Source of the DNA: Solicoccozyma terricola
Lineage: Eukaryota > Basidiomycota > Tremellomycetes > Filobasidiales > Piskurozymaceae
DNA: 64,000 nt
NCBI GenBank assembly: GCA_001600875.1
Contig: BCLD01000020.1
Span: 70,900 to 134,899 of the forward strand
Direction: 5' to 3'
The notes under the pieces were generated by a model, which saw only the letters and a list, made by a program, of their open reading frames with translations, ran no database searches and was not told where the DNA came from. The stretch's first letter is position 1. Every line of letters begins with the position of its first letter. This document shows positions 63,039-64,000 of the stretch, piece by piece. The translations under genes were made by a program, and so were the position numbers.

Positions 63039-64000
63039 ATGGAACCCCGAAAAGATGCGCAGCGTCCAGGAGGCATAGGCGGATGGCTGGCCGGGCTCTA
63101 TATGGCTGTCACCGAATACCTAGACCGCCACATCGGCTGGGACAAGCTGCCCATGGTGCCCGCGCTGGCCGTGTTGATCGGCTTGCGGAACCGACTGCGG
63201 GAGACCAACCTGCACGACACCTCTGCCCTCCTCTCCGTGGACATGCCACCCATCGAACCGCCTGCGGACAGACACAGGGTGAACCGCACCATCGACGGAA
63301 GCTACAACGACCTCGCGAACCCACGGATGGGGATGGCGGGCTCGCGGTTTGGGCGCAACGTGCCGCTATCCAGCGTCGTGTGGCTTAAGGATGCCGAAAT
63401 CATGAGGCCCAATCCGCGCGAGATCAGCCGAGCGTTGCTGACCCGCAACAAGTTTGTCCCAGCACCGACTGTCAACTCGCTGGTCGCCGCTTGGCTGCAG
63501 TTCATGATTCGGGACTGGGTCAACCACGGGGTGGGTTCCAAGGACAACACATGGGTAGTCCCGCTGGCAGACGACGATCCATGGGCGGAGCGGCCGATGA
63601 AAATCATGCGTACCCCTCCGGATCACACTCAGCCTGCAGATTACAACACCAGGATGCCGCCGACCAGCATCAACGTCAATTCGCACTGGTGGGATGCGTC
63701 GCAGATCTACGGCGGTAGCGACGACGAGCAGCGTTTCCGGCGCAGCGGCGTGGACGGCAAGCTGCGTGTGACCGAATCGGGAGACCTTCCTCTTCAGGAG
63801 GATCCTGACCGGGATCCAACCAGGCAGCCAGGTTTCTGGGTCGGCCTCGTGCTGATGCAAACGTTGTTCACGCGCGAACACAACGCCATCTGCGACATGT
63901 TTCGGGAGAGCTACCCAAGCTGGACCGACGAGGATCTCTTTCAGCGCGCCCGCCTTGTCATCGCCGCCCTTATCGCAAAGATTCACACGGTCGAGTGGAC
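63039..64000 (+). CDS. Animal-type haem peroxidase / dioxygenase, partial (3' end outside window)
   Basis: Open without introns for 320 codons to the window edge. It starts MEPRKDAQRPGGIGGWLAGL and shows blocks of the prokaryote-like haem peroxidases related to alpha-dioxygenases: LIGLRNRLRETNLHDTS, DGSYNDLANPRMGMAGSRFG with RNVPL, EISRALLTRNKFVPAPTVNS, AWLQFMIRDWVNHG (distal-side region), ADDDPWAERPMKIMRTPPD, NVNSHWWDASQIYGGS, DGKLRV, GFWVGLVLMQTLFTREHNAI and AALIAKIHTVEWT. In most relatives the distal helix has His in the HDW position, whereas this protein has RDW and an HG two residues later. The proximal His lies beyond the window. Such enzymes oxygenate fatty acids or act as peroxidases. 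Lack of introns and the motif style suggest bacterial ancestry. Confidence 0.85.
   Translation, partial: MEPRKDAQRPGGIGGWLAGLYMAVTEYLDRHIGWDKLPMVPALAVLIGLRNRLRETNLHDTSALLSVDMPPIEPPADRHRVNRTIDGSYNDLANPRMGMAGSRFGRNVPLSSVVWLKDAEIMRPNPREISRALLTRNKFVPAPTVNSLVAAWLQFMIRDWVNHGVGSKDNTWVVPLADDDPWAERPMKIMRTPPDHTQPADYNTRMPPTSINVNSHWWDASQIYGGSDDEQRFRRSGVDGKLRVTESGDLPLQEDPDRDPTRQPGFWVGLVLMQTLFTREHNAICDMFRESYPSWTDEDLFQRARLVIAALIAKIHTVEW

Noticed and set aside
1..64000. CRISPR arrays, bacterial-style operons, rRNA genes
   Set aside because: None seen; tandem repeats present are microsatellites, LTR minisatellites or the hAT-like subterminal repeats, without regular spacers.

Overview
The window looks like draft assembly from a filamentous basidiomycete (probably Agaricomycotina). 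Genes are split by many 45-75 nt introns with GTGAGT-type donors and CTRAY branch points. Coding is on both strands with no operons, and there are fungal-only families (Zn2Cys6 regulator, PHO80-type cyclin, fungal SLATT protein, GT90 and GH5 relics). Ty1/copia debris, solo LTRs and small DNA elements lie between the genes. An N gap and implausibly long G or C runs mark assembly trouble at 5.4-5.6 kb and elsewhere. Where exons could be traced, splice phases were checked by hand and are in frame: MARVEL, Zn2Cys6 factor, amidohydrolase, ornithine aminotransferase, P5C dehydrogenase and SLATT genes.

Layout. 0-9.6 kb is gene-poor: a broken frame with an internal TAG, an intact four-exon MARVEL-like membrane protein (2.2-3.1 kb), a solo copia LTR, long homopolymers, a roughly 370-bp tandem duplication and a decayed GT90 (CAP10-like) gene. 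9.9-24.3 kb is nitrogen-flavoured: Zn2Cys6 regulator, YtcJ-like amidohydrolase, a transporter fragment, ornithine aminotransferase, a Dal5-type anion:cation symporter and an M20 amidohydrolase pseudogene. 25-32 kb holds LTR-like repeats, a NIMA-like kinase with a stop codon in its catalytic loop, and a PHO80-type cyclin. 32.7-35.4 kb is delta-1-pyrroline-5-carboxylate dehydrogenase, the enzyme that acts after ornithine aminotransferase. 37-42 kb carries a copia reverse transcriptase/RNase H relic with its 3' LTR, a hAT-like non-autonomous element with an 8-bp target duplication, and a GH5 glucanase pseudogene. 42.2-44.7 kb is an amino-acid permease.

46-64 kb has a MORN-repeat protein and three long intronless genes that resemble bacterial families: an alpha/beta-hydrolase lipase, a GMC oxidoreductase and an animal-type haem peroxidase that runs off the window. 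Between them lie a MULE transposase relic, an alpha/beta-hydrolase gene with a 6-nt micro-exon, a fungal SLATT two-TM protein, copia fragments, a solo LTR with perfect target duplications, and a DUF2235 hydrolase.

How the genes may work together (inference). The transporter, permease, amidohydrolases, aminotransferase and P5C dehydrogenase would take up and degrade nitrogenous compounds to glutamate. Lipase, GMC oxidase and haem peroxidase could form a lipid-oxidation (oxylipin-like) set of transferred origin. The SLATT and DUF2235 pair resembles membrane-effector components of biological-conflict systems.
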